A stretch of DNA of 64,000 bases from assembly GCA_963704005.1 (NCBI GenBank), contig CAVPGJ010000001.1, positions 124,001-188,000 on the forward strand. Direction: 5' to 3'. This stretch comes from AC-32 sp963704005 (GTDB lineage: Bacteria > Actinomycetota > Thermoleophilia > Gaiellales > Gaiellaceae). The notes below the pieces were generated by a model that worked only from the letters and a program-made list of their open reading frames with translations, was not told the DNA's origin and made no database searches. Made by a program: the position numbers and the translations under genes. This document shows, piece by piece, positions 16,558 through 25,728 of the stretch; within the stretch, counting starts at the first letter, position 1, and each line of letters starts with the position of its first letter.

Positions 16558-17378
16558 TAGAACGAGTGCGGGACGTGCGTGGCGTGCATGCCGAACACGA
16601 GCGCGCCGGCGAGCCCGAAGTACATGACGCCCGCCGTCAGCCGCTGCCACGGCCGCACGGCGTAGTACTCGCGTGAACCGGCGAAGTTCCGCGTCTTCCA
16701 GCGGTCCCAGAGCTCCATCGCCGCGATGATCAGGATGATCACCAGCAGCCCGTTCGGACGGAAGAACACGAGCCCGACCAGCGCGAGCAGGCCGAGCACC
16801 CAGAGCGCGGGATGGATCGCTGCGACGATGCGGCCGCCGTCGAGCGGCACGACCGGGAGCAGGTTGAAGAGGTTGATGAAGAAGCCGAGGAACGCGATCG
16901 CCCGCAGGCGGTTCGAGTCCTCGGCGACGGCCACCGCGTAGACGGCCAGCGCGCCGAGCGAGCCGAGCAGCGGCCCGGCGATCGCGAGCTGGAACTCGCG
17001 CCACGCGTTCTGCGGGCGCTCCTTGAGGAAGATGCTCGCGCCGAGGAACGGGATGAAGAGTGGCGCCGTGACGGGCAAGCCCTGGCGCTTGGCCTCGAGC
17101 CAGTGCCCGCACTCGTGCACGAAGATCAGCCCGATCAGGGCGACCGCAAACCAGACCCCGCCGAGCCAGAGGTAGGCGCCGAACGAGATGAACAGCCCGA
17201 GCAGGAACTTGTACTTGAGGATCGCGACGCCGAACTTGGCGATGATCGCGCCGACCGCCGCGAACGGCGCCCAGATCTTCCGGCCGAGCTCGCGCCAGTC
17301 CGTGCCGCTGCGCGGTTGGATCGGCTCGTAGTCGCGAAACTCGGGCTCGAGCTCAGGTCTGGGCGAGAGCTGGCTCAC
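16557..17378 (-). CDS. Site-2 protease family (peptidase M50) membrane metalloprotease
   Basis: 273 residues from the GTG six bases after TACGAT, a leaderless arrangement. A cytosolic N-terminus of ~35 residues is followed by hydrophobic helices carrying the zinc motif HECGH (residues 88-92) and, later, the second motif PLDGGRIVAAIHP with the metal-ligating Asp. It lacks the PDZ domain of RseP, so it belongs to the simpler M50 group. Members cut membrane-embedded substrates such as anti-sigma factors. The substrate is unknown. It is operonic with the LOG gene. Confidence 0.88.
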   Translation of the reverse strand: MSQLSPRPELEPEFRDYEPIQPRSGTDWRELGRKIWAPFAAVGAIIAKFGVAILKYKFLLGLFISFGAYLWLGGVWFAVALIGLIFVHECGHWLEAKRQGLPVTAPLFIPFLGASIFLKERPQNAWREFQLAIAGPLLGSLGALAVYAVAVAEDSNRLRAIAFLGFFINLFNLLPVVPLDGGRIVAAIHPALWVLGLLALVGLVFFRPNGLLVIILIIAAMELWDRWKTRNFAGSREYYAVRPWQRLTAGVMYFGLAGALVFGMHATHVPHSF

Positions 17379-17475
17379 CGACTCATCGTAGCCGCGGAAG
17401 AAGCCATGGCGGCCGGACGTCCTGTTAGACACAGGGCAGTCTCCCTGTACGCCGTCAGACCAAGGAGGAGTTCAC

Positions 17476-18351
17476 ATGAACAAGCGCTTCGGGCGCTTTC
17501 TGCGCCGAAACACGATCGCGCTGCTGGCGTTGTTCGTCGCGCTCAGCGGCACGACGTACGCCGCTGCGAACGTCGTCCTGCCGAAGAACAGCGTCGGCAC
17601 GAAGCAGCTCAAGAAGAACGCGGTCACGAGCGTCAAGATCAAGAACAACCAGGTCACCGGAGCCGACGTGAAGGAGTCGAGCCTCGGCAAGGTGCCGTCC
17701 GCCTCAAACGCCGACCACGCATCGAGCGCGGACAGCGCGACGAACGCAACGAACGCAGCCTCGGCTGCAAACGCGGGCAAACTCGGAGGCGTCGACGCTT
17801 CGAGCTATGTGCAGAACGCGGGGTCGATCTTCGTCTCCACGGGATCATCGAACTGGGTGACAGTCGGCTCAGCAGATCCGATCTCTTGGACCTTCACCGT
17901 CAACGCAACTTGGGCAACGGCCTCGGGCGCAACAACCGTCAACCTCACAGCCCATCCGTCGCTTCCCACAGCCCTCTATGGAAAGAACCTCGCAGTGACC
18001 GGTGCAACGCTCTGTTATTCGGCATCGGCAAACGCGAAGATCAGTGCGGTCAGCATCTACCAGAATCGTTACTCAAACAGTGGAATTGGAGCTGCGAATC
18101 TCGTCGCCACCGACCCGACCGACCGGACGGACGCCGCGTGTCGGACGTATCCGCTCACGACGCCCGTGACCCTGTCGTCGCTCGACGACATCGGTCTCGC
18201 GATCCAGGTCGTTTACAGCGGGGCTGCGACGCTCTTCCTCGGGCAGAGCGGCGTCACTCTCGCACCGACGAGCGCAGCGGCGGCCGCTCCCGCAACGGCG
18301 AGTGGAAGGTCCACACCCGCGACGCGCACGCGGGGAATCGTCACACGCTAG
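17476..18351 (+). CDS. Secreted protein with conserved 'RFLRRNTIALLALF' N-terminus (paralog 1)
   Basis: 291 residues, with SD AAGGAGG 8 bases before the ATG. The N-terminal ~80 residues (basic start, hydrophobic export segment IALLALFVALSGTTYA, then LPKNSVGTKQLKKNAVTSVKIKNNQVTGADVKESSLGKVPSA) are shared with the gene at 18491. They look like an imperfect heptad-like repeat of KN/KQ/VT units. The C-terminal part is unrelated to the paralog and has lower GC. Such proteins are common in Thermoleophilia; their function is unknown and surface exposure is likely. Confidence 0.7.
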   Translation: MNKRFGRFLRRNTIALLALFVALSGTTYAAANVVLPKNSVGTKQLKKNAVTSVKIKNNQVTGADVKESSLGKVPSASNADHASSADSATNATNAASAANAGKLGGVDASSYVQNAGSIFVSTGSSNWVTVGSADPISWTFTVNATWATASGATTVNLTAHPSLPTALYGKNLAVTGATLCYSASANAKISAVSIYQNRYSNSGIGAANLVATDPTDRTDAACRTYPLTTPVTLSSLDDIGLAIQVVYSGAATLFLGQSGVTLAPTSAAAAAPATASGRSTPATRTRGIVTR

Positions 18352-18361
18352 TTGAGCCGCC

Positions 18362-18417
18362 GGAGGAGGTCGGCTCGGGTCGGCCTCCTCCTCCTCCTCC
18401 TCCTCCTCCTCCTCCTT
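18362..18417. repeat. (CCT)11 microsatellite forming the 3' arm of a hairpin
   Basis: CCT is repeated 11 times at 18384-18416. GGAGGAGG at 18362-18369, just after the stop of the upstream gene, can pair with any register of it. The structure probably serves as terminator for paralog 1, with slippage-prone length. Confidence 0.55.
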
Positions 18418-18490
18418 CCGTTGTCTCTCCGTTGCCGTCCTGTGAACACACGAGAGTTCCCCGCAGAACCGTCAATAGGAAGGAGCTGAG

Positions 18491-19144
18491 ATGACAACGA
18501 GGTTCGCGCGCTTCCTGCGCCGGAACACGATCGCCCTGCTGGCGCTGTTCATCGCGCTCGGAGGGACGACCTACGCCGCGACCGCCTTGCCCAAGAACAG
18601 CGTCGGACCGAAGCAGCTGCGGAAGAGCGCGGTCACGAACAAGAAGATCGCCAAGAACGCGGTTACCGGCGCCAAGGTGAAGAACGACTCGCTGACCGGA
18701 GCCGACATCCTCGAGTCGAGCCTCGGCCAGGTCCCGTCCGCGGCGAGCGCGGACGCGGTCGCGAAGACGTTCCACACGGGGATCATCAAGGTCGCGGCCG
18801 GCCAGATGCAGAACATCGTCACCTTCGCGCCGTTCACCGTGTACCTCAAATGCAACGACCTGGGCTCCGGCATCTACCAGGCCCAGTGGTTCATCAGCAC
18901 GACCGAGGATCACTCGGCGTTCGCCGGGGCGGGGACCGGAAACGGCGACTTCGGCCCGGCGACGGTCGAGGCAAGCCGGCAGTTCGGCGTCTATCAGAGC
19001 GCGAACCCGGTCTATTTCAGCCCGTACAGCATCGACCTGTCAGCCGCAGCCCCGTCGGGCCCTCGCATCAACGCGGTCGGCACGACGGGCGTGCACACGC
19101 TGGGCACGGGCTGCGTCGGCAGCCTGGACGGCTTCACGAGCTAA
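18491..19144 (+). CDS. Secreted protein with conserved 'RFLRRNTIALLALF' N-terminus (paralog 2)
   Basis: 217 residues with SD AAGGAG before the ATG. The N-terminus (RFARFLRRNTIALLALFIALGGTTYA, then LPKNSVGPKQLRKSAVTNKKIAKNAVTGAKVKNDSLTGADILESSLGQVPSA) matches paralog 1 closely. The C-terminal ~120 residues are a distinct beta-rich domain with two Cys (LKCNDLG, GTGCVGS). The pair shows a constant export/anchor half and an exchanged C-terminal half. Function unknown. Confidence 0.7.
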   Translation: MTTRFARFLRRNTIALLALFIALGGTTYAATALPKNSVGPKQLRKSAVTNKKIAKNAVTGAKVKNDSLTGADILESSLGQVPSAASADAVAKTFHTGIIKVAAGQMQNIVTFAPFTVYLKCNDLGSGIYQAQWFISTTEDHSAFAGAGTGNGDFGPATVEASRQFGVYQSANPVYFSPYSIDLSAAAPSGPRINAVGTTGVHTLGTGCVGSLDGFTS

Positions 19145-19153
19145 CCGAACTAC

Positions 19154-19187
19154 CCGGCGCCTCCGGCTTTGACGCCGGAGGCGCCGG
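19154..19187 (+). terminator. Strong hairpin terminator between convergent genes
   Basis: A 14-bp perfect GC-rich stem (arms 19154-19167 and 19174-19187) with loop TTTGAC lies ten bases after the paralog 2 stop and before the convergent moaX end. No T-run follows, so it may act bidirectionally as a barrier. Confidence 0.7.
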
Positions 19188-19241
19188 CCCTGCCGATTCC
19201 CCGACCCAGGGTGCTCGTTCCTCCGCACCGCCGCAGCTCGC

Positions 19242-19872
19242 TCAGGAGCCGCGGCCGATCCACTCCTCGCCGCCCTCGTAGACCTCCTTCTTCCAGAGCG
19301 GCACCGTCTCCTTGAGCGTGTCGATCGCCTCCTTGCACGCGGCCAGGGCGGCCTGCCGGTGGGGCGCTGATACCGCGATGACCACGCTCGCCTCGCCGAT
19401 CTCGAGCCGGCCGACGCGGTGGTGGATCGCGACCGCGCAGAGCTCGTGCCGCGCCTGCAGGTCGGCGGCGAGCTTCGCCATGACCTCCTCGGCCATCTCG
19501 GCGTAGGCCTCGTACTCGAGCCGCTCGACCTCGCGGCCGCGGGACTGCCGCCGCACAGTGCCGGTGAAGGTGGCGACCGCGCCGGCGCGCTCGTCGGCGA
19601 CCTCGGCGGCGGCGGTCTCGAGCGAGAGCGGCTCCTCGGTGACGCGGAACGCGCCTCCCGAGACCGGCGGGATCAGCGCGACCTCGTCGCCGTCCTGTAG
19701 TTCCCGTTCGCGGTCGGCGTACTCGCGGTTGACCGCGTAGAGCGAGGCCGCTCGGCTCGTCGCCCAGGCCGAGCAGCGGCCACACGTCGGCGAGCCGGTC
19801 GACGCCATCGAGCTGCCGCTCCGACCAGCCCGCCCGCTCGCGCAGGCCTGCGAAGAGACGGACGCGAATCAC
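19242..19872 (-). CDS. MoaD-MoaE fusion (MoaX-like molybdopterin synthase), frameshifted
   Basis: The MoaD part begins at GTG 19872 (VIRVRLFAGLRERAGWSERQLD...VWPLLGLGDEPSGL) and continues, after a net +1 slip near 19745-19752, as LYAVNREYADRERELQDGDEVALIPPVSGG, whose GG is the sulfur-carrying end of MoaD. MoaE follows directly: ATFTGTVRRQSRGREVERLEYEAY...AIHHRVGRLEIGEASVVIAVSAPHRQAAL...VPLWKKEVYEGGEEWIG, including the active-site Lys region. Together they add the dithiolene sulfurs to precursor Z. The single-chain layout is that of mycobacterial MoaX. The slip is inside the MoaD half. The MoaE half alone is open from 19808 to 19242. Confidence 0.82.
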
Positions 19873-19885
19873 CGCATGAGCGTAC

Positions 19886-19916
19886 TTGACAAGATAAGGC
19901 GGATCCGCCATAGATA
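19886..19916 (+). promoter_or_regulatory. Promoter with palindromic operator in the spacer
   Basis: TTGACA (19886-19891) and ATAGAT (19910-19915) are spaced 18 bp. The spacer contains the perfect palindrome GGCGGATCCGCC (19898-19909). It lies between divergent moaX and the NHL-propeller gene and could regulate either. Confidence 0.5.
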
Positions 19917-19934
19917 TGGCGAAACCGCCCTATC

Positions 19935-21020
19935 ATGACCAAGGCCCTCTCACTCCTGTTCCTCGTCGCTCTCGGCAGTGCCCCGGCGCCGAGCGTCCAT
20001 GCGGTCTCGGTTCCTCGCCACGCCGTCAAGGGCGTCCCGTGGCGGGCAGTCGTGGCGGTGTCGCCGCCGACGAGGGCCACGCTGCGGGTGACGGGCCCGA
20101 AAACGATCGCGGTCACGCTGCGGCCGACGAAGCGGCGCGGCCGCTACCAGGCGACGCTCCGCTTCCCGTTCGCCGGCAGCTGGCGGGTCGCGGTCACCGC
20201 CGGCCGGCGGACGACGCGGCTCGGCTCGGTCGCCGTCGACGTTCCCCGCGATCCGCTCGTGAAGGACCCGATCACCATCGCGGCCGAGCCGTCCGGCTCG
20301 CTGGTGGTCGGGCAGCTGCACGCGTCGCCGGTCCTGCGCATCGCGCATGCGCGCGCCTCGAAGGTCGCAGACGGCCCTGGCCTCTTCCACGTCTATGTCG
20401 CCGGCGGGACCACCTACGCGGCCGGCCGCGACGGCGTCGTCTACCGCCTCGACGGCTCGACGCTGACGCCGCTCACGCCGCCGATGGACGCGAGCGCCGT
20501 GGCGGTGGACGCCGCCGGCAACCTCTACGTGACGCTCTACGTCGGCTGGATCAAGAAGGTGGCGCCCGACGGGACGGTCACGCCCGTCGCCGGCAACGGC
20601 ACCGAGGGCTACAGCGGCGACGGCGGCCCCGCGACGGCCGCGCAGCTCTTCCACCCGCACTCCGTCGCGATCGGCAAGGACGGCGCGCTCTACATCGCCG
20701 ACACCGAGAACCGGCACATCCGTCGCGTCGACCTCGCCACCGGTCGTATCTCCACCTTCGGCGGGGATGTCGGCATCACCGTCTCGCTCGCGGTGGGGCC
20801 GGACGGCAGCATCTACTCGGCGGACGTCGTGCGGGACGGCGCCGGCGGGGGCATCACGCGCACGACCCCCGGCGGCCTCACGACCCGGATCCTCCGCTCG
20901 GTGACGGCCAACGGCGTCGCGGTGGCGCCCGACGGCGCCGTCTACGTGAACCAGTGGGAGGCGAAGCGGATCCAGCTACTTACCCCCGCCGGCAAGCTCG
21001 TGCCGGTCGTGCGCGGATAG
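19935..21020 (+). CDS. Secreted NHL-repeat beta-propeller protein
   Basis: 361 residues. The signal peptide is MTKALSLLFLVALGSAPAPSVHA. A short beta-domain (residues ~25-95) precedes five or so NHL/SMP-30-like blades: DASAVAVDAAGNLYVTLY, GNGTEGYSGDGGPATAAQLFHPHSVAIGKDGALYIADTENRHIRRVD, SLAVGPDGSIYSAD, NGVAVAPDGAVYVNQW. The YSGDGGPAT..L..P..va motif is typical of NHL proteins. These act as binding scaffolds or lactonase-like enzymes; no catalytic residues are assigned. The MarR gene follows six bases after the stop. Confidence 0.78.
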   Translation: MTKALSLLFLVALGSAPAPSVHAVSVPRHAVKGVPWRAVVAVSPPTRATLRVTGPKTIAVTLRPTKRRGRYQATLRFPFAGSWRVAVTAGRRTTRLGSVAVDVPRDPLVKDPITIAAEPSGSLVVGQLHASPVLRIAHARASKVADGPGLFHVYVAGGTTYAAGRDGVVYRLDGSTLTPLTPPMDASAVAVDAAGNLYVTLYVGWIKKVAPDGTVTPVAGNGTEGYSGDGGPATAAQLFHPHSVAIGKDGALYIADTENRHIRRVDLATGRISTFGGDVGITVSLAVGPDGSIYSADVVRDGAGGGITRTTPGGLTTRILRSVTANGVAVAPDGAVYVNQWEAKRIQLLTPAGKLVPVVRG

Positions 21021-21026
21021 CCCCCT

Positions 21027-21485
21027 ATGATCGCGGCGGTGGCCGAGGCCGAGCCCATCGTCCGCGGAGCGATCGTCCAGGAGCTCTTCGTCGCCGCGCG
21101 CTACGGCTGGGAGCTGACCCAGGAGGCGCTGCGCGCAGAAGGCGTCGACCCCGCCGAGTACGGGCCGCTCTCGTTCGTCGGGACGCTTCAGCCCGTGACG
21201 CGGACGCGACTGACCCAGGCGATGGGCCTGCGGCGGACGACGCTCCGTGACCTCGTCGCCCGCTTGATCGAGCGCGGGCACGTCCGCGAGGAGCCGAACC
21301 CGCGCGACGGCCGCTCGACGCTCCTTACGCTGACGCCGGCCGGCCAAGAGATCTTCGACCTCGGGCTGCCGGTCTTCCGCCGCCTTCTCGCGCAGATCGA
21401 CGACGAGCTGGCCGGAGGGCTCGACGAGCACGAGCAGGCGGTCCGGCGCGTTCGCGTCGCCCTCCAGGGGCTGAGCGCCGACTGA
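21027..21485 (+). CDS. MarR family transcriptional regulator
   Basis: 152 residues. The winged-helix core is seen as TRTRLTQAMGLRRTTLRDLVARLIERGHVREEPNPRDGRSTLLTLTPAGQEIF; the DGRST wing with ..L.LT..G is diagnostic for MarR. It is immediately downstream of the NHL protein gene and 16 bases upstream of the mutase. Ligand and targets are unknown; control of one of the two neighbours is likely. Confidence 0.88.
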   Translation: MIAAVAEAEPIVRGAIVQELFVAARYGWELTQEALRAEGVDPAEYGPLSFVGTLQPVTRTRLTQAMGLRRTTLRDLVARLIERGHVREEPNPRDGRSTLLTLTPAGQEIFDLGLPVFRRLLAQIDDELAGGLDEHEQAVRRVRVALQGLSAD

Positions 21486-21501
21486 GCGTACGATCCAGCT
21501 G

Positions 21502-23076
<1,575 letters not shown>

Positions 23077-23092
23077 CGCCGCGCTGAGCGTC

Positions 23093-23151
23093 GTTAACGG
23101 GCGCACCGGCAAAGCCGGTACGCCCTCCCAAACGGCGTCGCAAGCGACGCC
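23093..23151 (+). repeat. Double-hairpin intergenic repeat, copy 1
   Basis: The first hairpin has arms GGGCGCACCGGC/GCCGGTACGCCC around loop AAA; the second is GGCGTCGCAAGCGACGCC. The unit follows the mutase stop and resembles the units at 29882, 48635 and 52204. It may also serve as terminator. Confidence 0.7.
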
Positions 23152-23184
23152 TCAGCGCATCGCGCGCCGTAGCATCGCCGTTTC

Positions 23185-24174
23185 GTGAGGATCCTCCTCG
23201 TCTCGCAGATGTACCCCGGCCCGGACGACCCGGACCTCGGCGTGTTCGTCGCGCAGCTCGAGCGGGCGCTGCTCGAGCGCGGGCACGAGATCGAGCGGGC
23301 CGTGCTCGACTCGCGGGCGGGCGGCAAGCGCCGCTACCTGACGCTCACGCGGCGCGCCTTCTCGGCCGCACGGCGTTTCAAACCGGATGTCGTCTACGCG
23401 CACTTCCTCGTGCCGGCGGGGGCGATCGCCGCGCTCGCCTCGCGCGCGCCGCTGGTCGTGACCGCCCACGGGCGGGACGTCCGCAACGTCGGTGCCATCC
23501 GGGGCGTCGGCACGCTGACGCGGGCCACGATCCGCCGCGCCTCCGCCGTGATCGCCGTCTCCGACTACCTCCGCCGCGAGCTCGAGGCGAAGGTGCCCGA
23601 GGCGCGCGGCAAGACCGAGGTGATCGACTCCGGCGTCGACCTCGAGCGCTTCCGGGTCGAGCCCGCCCCGGACGGCGAGCCGGCGTTCCTCTGCCTGGGC
23701 GCGCTCACCGAGCGGAAGAACGTCGTCCGCCTCGCAGACGCCTTCGCCAGGCTCGGCGGCGGCACGCTGACCTTCGTCGGCGAGGGGCCGCGGCGCCCGT
23801 CGCTCGAGGGCCGCGAGCGGGTCGAGGTACTCCTGCCGGTGCCGCACGACGAGATCCCGGCGCTGATCGCCCGCGCCCGCGTCGTCTGCCAGCCGAGCCT
23901 CGTCGAGCCACTCGGACAGGCGCTGCTCGAGGCGATGGCCTGTGGCCGCTCGGTGGTGGCGACCCGCATCGGCGGGCCGCCGGAGTTCGTTCCGCCGGAG
24001 GCCGGCATGCTCGTCGACCCCTTCGACACGGAGGCGATCTCGGCCGCGCTCGCCGCCGCGGCCGAGCTGCCGTGCCCCAACCCGGCGGCGAGAGCGGCCG
24101 CCGAGCGGCACGACGTCGCCGAGCAGGCGCGCCGGGTCGAAGCGGTTCTCGGACGCGCGGTCCGGGCCGGCTAG
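23185..24174 (+). CDS. Glycosyltransferase family 4
   Basis: 329 residues from GTG nine bases after TAGCAT. The N-terminal Rossmann domain begins MRILLVSQMYPGPDDPDLGVFV with DVVYAHFLVPAGAIA, VVTAHGRDVRNV and a VIAVSDYLRREL segment. The C-terminal domain shows FLCLGALTERKNVVRLADAF, FVGEGPRR and the donor-binding CQPSLVEPLGQALLEAMACGRSVVATRIGGPPEFV (EX7E-like). It has the GT-B fold of a retaining transferase using a nucleotide sugar. Acceptor unknown. Confidence 0.92.
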   Translation: MRILLVSQMYPGPDDPDLGVFVAQLERALLERGHEIERAVLDSRAGGKRRYLTLTRRAFSAARRFKPDVVYAHFLVPAGAIAALASRAPLVVTAHGRDVRNVGAIRGVGTLTRATIRRASAVIAVSDYLRRELEAKVPEARGKTEVIDSGVDLERFRVEPAPDGEPAFLCLGALTERKNVVRLADAFARLGGGTLTFVGEGPRRPSLEGRERVEVLLPVPHDEIPALIARARVVCQPSLVEPLGQALLEAMACGRSVVATRIGGPPEFVPPEAGMLVDPFDTEAISAALAAAAELPCPNPAARAAAERHDVAEQARRVEAVLGRAVRAG

Positions 24175-24220
24175 CCGATCGCGGCGATCATCGAGGCGGC
24201 TCGGCTATCCTGAGCGAGCT

Positions 24221-24442
24221 GTGCTCCAGTTCCTCGCGGTCCTGCACGTCCTGATCTGCGTCGCGCTCGTGACGCTGATCCTGATGCACTCCGGTCGTGA
24301 CACCGGGTTCGGCGGCATGGGCTTCACGCCGGCCTCGCAGGGCGGGACGCACATCGTCGAGAAGAACCTGACGCGCCTGACCGTCGTCGTGGCGCTGCTC
24401 TTCCTCGCGAACACGATCGCGCTCTTCCACTACCTCAAGTAG
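24221..24442 (+). CDS. secG: Preprotein translocase subunit SecG
   Basis: 73 residues from GTG nine bases after TATCCT. Two transmembrane helices (VLQFLAVLHVLICVALVTLILMH and LTVVVALLFLANTIALFHYL) flank a glycine-rich loop GRDTGFGGMGF, the standard SecG arrangement. It assists SecYE during protein export. The next gene begins 3 bases after the stop. Confidence 0.9.
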   Translation: MLQFLAVLHVLICVALVTLILMHSGRDTGFGGMGFTPASQGGTHIVEKNLTRLTVVVALLFLANTIALFHYLK

Positions 24443-24445
24443 GCA

Positions 24446-25630
24446 GTGACACGGCGTCTTGCCGCGCCGCTCGCCGCGCTCGCGCTGATCGCGACGGGCT
24501 GCGGGTCGCACAGATCGGCCGGGCCGCAGCTGCCGGCGACAGGCCCACCGGGGGTGGTCCGGATCGCGCTCGCGCACCTGCTCTGGCCGCTCGACCCGGC
24601 CCGCGCTCGCACGCGCGATGAGGTCGCGGTCGCACGCGCGCTGTTCGCGACGCCGCTGCGCACCGATCCGCGGACCGGCGCTCTGCGGCCGGGGCTCTGC
24701 TCGAGCTGGAAGGCCTCGGCGGACCGTCGCCGCTGGAGCTTCCAGTGCCGACATGCGCAGGCGATCGCGATCGAGCTCAAGCGCACGGGCCTGGCCCCGA
24801 GTGCGTCGGCTCGAGGCCGCACTCTGACCGTCTCCTCACCCAGGGCGCCCTATCTGCTGACCGAGGCGCGAGCGGCGCCGCCTGCCGTCCCGGGACCGTT
24901 CCGCCTCCTGCGGGCGAGCCCGACCCGGATCGTCGCCGAGCGCGACGGCCTGCGGCTCGACTTCCGCCAGGTCGACCCGACGAGCGCCGCACGGCTCTTT
25001 CGACATGGCAAGCTCGACGAGGCGCCGGTCCCCCTCGGCGACCTGCAGGCGGTGCTGCGCGACCCCGAGCTACGACCGGCCGTCCGGATCCGGAGGCTGC
25101 TCGCCGTCGACCTGGTCGTGGCCGAGCCGCACGGTGCGCTGACCCGCTTCCCGGCCGTGCGCCGCGCCTACGACGACACGGCCGACCGCGCCGACTACCA
25201 GGCGCTCGTCCCCGAGCTCGAGGCGCCCGCGGCGGAGAACCTGGTCGCTCCCGCGTCCGCGAAGGTCGTACGCGCCGCGGTCCTCGCCGCCGGCCGCGCC
25301 AAGAGCCGCGTCTCGAAGCTGCCGCAGGTCGCCGTGCGCTTCGCCCGGCCGGCCGATCCCGACCTCGCCTACGGCGCCGGCCTGCTCGTCGCCGCCTGGC
25401 GCGACATCGGCCTCGGCCCCTACTTCGCCGAGGGCAGGCCCGACGCGCGCTTCGAGCGCCTGCTCGCCGCCTACCCGCGCCCGGACGCCCTGCGCGCAGC
25501 GGCCCGCGGCGAGAAGGTCATCCCCGTCTCGTGGGTCGTCGACGGCCGCCTGGTCTCGCCGCGCCTACGAGGCTGGTACGAGGACGAGCTTGGCGGTGTC
25601 GACTACACCGGGGTCAGACCCCGGGCGTAG
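24446..25630 (+). CDS. Solute-binding-like lipoprotein (peptide/nickel SBP family 5-like)
   Basis: 394 residues. The N-terminus is a lipoprotein signal (LAAPLAALALIATGC, lipobox Cys at residue 19). The mature part starts VVRIALAHLLWPLDPARARTRDEVAVARALFATPLRTDPRTGALRPGLCSSWKASADRRRWSFQCR. This resembles the first lobe of SBP family 5, where the 'D P' and the 'L..sW..s.dg..w.f' segments are conserved. It is shorter than usual members (about 500 residues) and no permease genes are nearby. The reading frame ends inside the GGGGTCAGACCCC repeat cluster. Confidence 0.65.
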   Translation: MTRRLAAPLAALALIATGCGSHRSAGPQLPATGPPGVVRIALAHLLWPLDPARARTRDEVAVARALFATPLRTDPRTGALRPGLCSSWKASADRRRWSFQCRHAQAIAIELKRTGLAPSASARGRTLTVSSPRAPYLLTEARAAPPAVPGPFRLLRASPTRIVAERDGLRLDFRQVDPTSAARLFRHGKLDEAPVPLGDLQAVLRDPELRPAVRIRRLLAVDLVVAEPHGALTRFPAVRRAYDDTADRADYQALVPELEAPAAENLVAPASAKVVRAAVLAAGRAKSRVSKLPQVAVRFARPADPDLAYGAGLLVAAWRDIGLGPYFAEGRPDARFERLLAAYPRPDALRAAARGEKVIPVSWVVDGRLVSPRLRGWYEDELGGVDYTGVRPRA

Positions 25631-25728
25631 ACGGGGTCAGACCCCGCGGTAAGGGCTCGCGCGAGCGTGGACTCGCTGCCGTCGGCTACGCCAGGGTCAG
25701 ACCCCGTGCTGCACCGGGGTCAGACCCC
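25610..25728. repeat. Cluster of GGGGTCAGACCCC palindromes between convergent genes
   Basis: Copies are at 25610-25622, 25633-25645, 25693-25705 (first base altered) and 25716-25728, with a partial copy at 25777-25787. The first encodes part of the solute-binding protein C-terminus and the fourth supplies the TGA stop of the TldE gene on the other strand. One more perfect copy is at 50299-50311. It resembles REP-type extragenic palindromes. Confidence 0.75.

Noticed and set aside
18384..18416. Short tandem repeat that could suggest a CRISPR or coding repeat
   Set aside because: It is a simple CCT trinucleotide run with no spacers and no reading frame around it.
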